This document shows positions 37,393 through 37,982 of a DNA stretch of 37,982 nucleotides, one piece after another. The stretch covers positions 1-37,982 of the forward strand of contig CALHZJ010000040.1 in the NCBI GenBank assembly GCA_938041005.1. Direction: 5' to 3'. Below the pieces are notes generated by a model that did no database searches, was not told the origin of the DNA, and saw nothing but the letters and a program-made list of their open reading frames with translations. The translations under genes and the position numbers were made by a program. Position 1 is the first letter of the stretch; every line of letters begins with the position of its first letter. This stretch comes from an uncultured Candidatus Saccharibacteria bacterium. Its GTDB lineage: Bacteria; Patescibacteriota; Saccharimonadia; Saccharimonadales; Saccharimonadaceae.

Positions 37393-37982
37393 TATAACAC
37401 TCCTTTGGTTATTAAGTAACGTAATAAAATGTTCATTGGGTCAATGGTGTTTGGTTTTTCGGCGAAGGCACAGGATAATTCGGTGCAGCCTAATAATACC
37501 GGCGGGCTGCTGGGGTAATTATTGATATAGTTTACTGCGTTCGCCTGTTCACACTGGGTTGTTATTGGTATTTTATCCAGCGCTGCCTGAGATATTGTTT
37601 GCCCAGAAATTACTGCGCGAATTATCACTTCCAGTGCTTTTTCCTCGTCCTTATCCGGCGTTAATACGGTTACTCCGGCGGCTTTCAACGGCTTGTCATA
37701 TAGTCCAGTGCGGATGGTTGTCGGCGACGCTAGCAATCGAATTGTTTTATAATGGCTGCTAGCATAATCAATTGCGGCATCCACCATGGAAGTTATGCGA
37801 ATATTCAGCCGCTGTTCAATATCGGGCTGCAACAAATGCGCAGTATTGCAGGCAATTATGATAACGTCGTCCATCGACGCGCTAATGTTTTTCAGTTCAT
37901 TTATGATAATTTCCAAGGCTTCGCTGCGCCGCGATTCGTTGGCGATAAAATCAGGAACCGGCAGCGACAAATGAACTATATG
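37392..37982 (-). CDS. Aspartate/glutamate racemase family protein (5' part beyond the window)
   Basis: At least 197 residues; the frame is open to the window edge (HIVHLSLPVPDFI...), so the N-terminus is missing. Two catalytic cysteines: IACNTAHLL and VLLGCTELSCAF, as in aspartate racemases. It lacks the first about 30-40 residues by comparison with the usual 230. It may supply D-Asp or D-Glu for peptidoglycan. Confidence 0.88.
   Translation of the reverse strand, partial: HIVHLSLPVPDFIANESRRSEALEIIINELKNISASMDDVIIIACNTAHLLQPDIEQRLNIRITSMVDAAIDYASSHYKTIRLLASPTTIRTGLYDKPLKAAGVTVLTPDKDEEKALEVIIRAVISGQTISQAALDKIPITTQCEQANAVNYINNYPSSPPVLLGCTELSCAFAEKPNTIDPMNILLRYLITKGVL

Overview
The window looks like a chromosome segment of a Saccharibacteria/Patescibacteria-type bacterium (inference from the small, AT-leaning host genes, their protein styles and the tRNAs with encoded CCA; a marker-gene search was not possible) that carries one apparently complete, tailed (podovirus-like) prophage of about 32.07 kb. 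The standard genetic code fits: TGA is used as a stop.

Left flank (1-1520): decayed phage fragments (a truncated scaffold-like ORF and a truncated exonuclease-like ORF), tRNA-Thr(GGU), a 5'-half relic of the same tRNA, a small host membrane protein with a near-ideal leaderless promoter, tRNA-Tyr(GUA) and tRNA-Thr(UGU). Right flank (33635-37982): a compact host run on the minus strand, read from the right: Asp/Glu racemase (cut by the window edge), trpS, a RluD-family pseudouridine synthase, a DNA polymerase III delta'-like subunit and a TPR membrane protein, then the original promoter of tRNA-Thr(UGU).

Prophage (1521-33634): bounded by a 42-bp perfect direct repeat that is the 5' half of tRNA-Thr(UGU). 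The tyrosine integrase sits next to attL. Nearly every phage gene is on the minus strand. Read from the right end: a gene-free control region with promoters, inverted repeats and a double terminator; early genes (Cys-rich protein, TM protein, transglycosylase-like protein, ERF annealing protein, YqaJ exonuclease, SSB, NinG-like HNH protein, many small proteins); a 236-nt multi-helix RNA candidate in a 349-bp gene-free gap; more small genes (zinc-ribbon, YopX-like, two paralogous membrane proteins); packaging and head genes (TerS, TerL, portal, scaffold, major capsid); a moron cassette (G5/DUF3761 membrane protein and CAP-domain protein) with its own promoters and terminators; ejection genes, including a 2209-residue polyvalent protein with a HELGH peptidase motif; podovirus tail adaptor and tail hub; lysis genes (coiled-coil/TM protein, amidase endolysin, holin); a tail fibre; one plus-strand C1q-like gene; then a separate replication unit (initiator with intragenic iterons, small protein, DnaB-type helicase) and integrase.

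How it works together: ERF + YqaJ + SSB + NinG form a complete annealing recombination set. The initiator carries three 24-bp iterons beside an AT-rich segment, like the lambda O/ori arrangement. No CI-, Cro- or excisionase-like protein was recognised, so the control of lysogeny is open. The most unusual points are the structured RNA at 27944-28179, the tRNA 5'-half integration with promoter replacement and insulation by two terminators, the hairpin-marked frame change between a TM protein and a transglycosylase domain, and the moron cassette.
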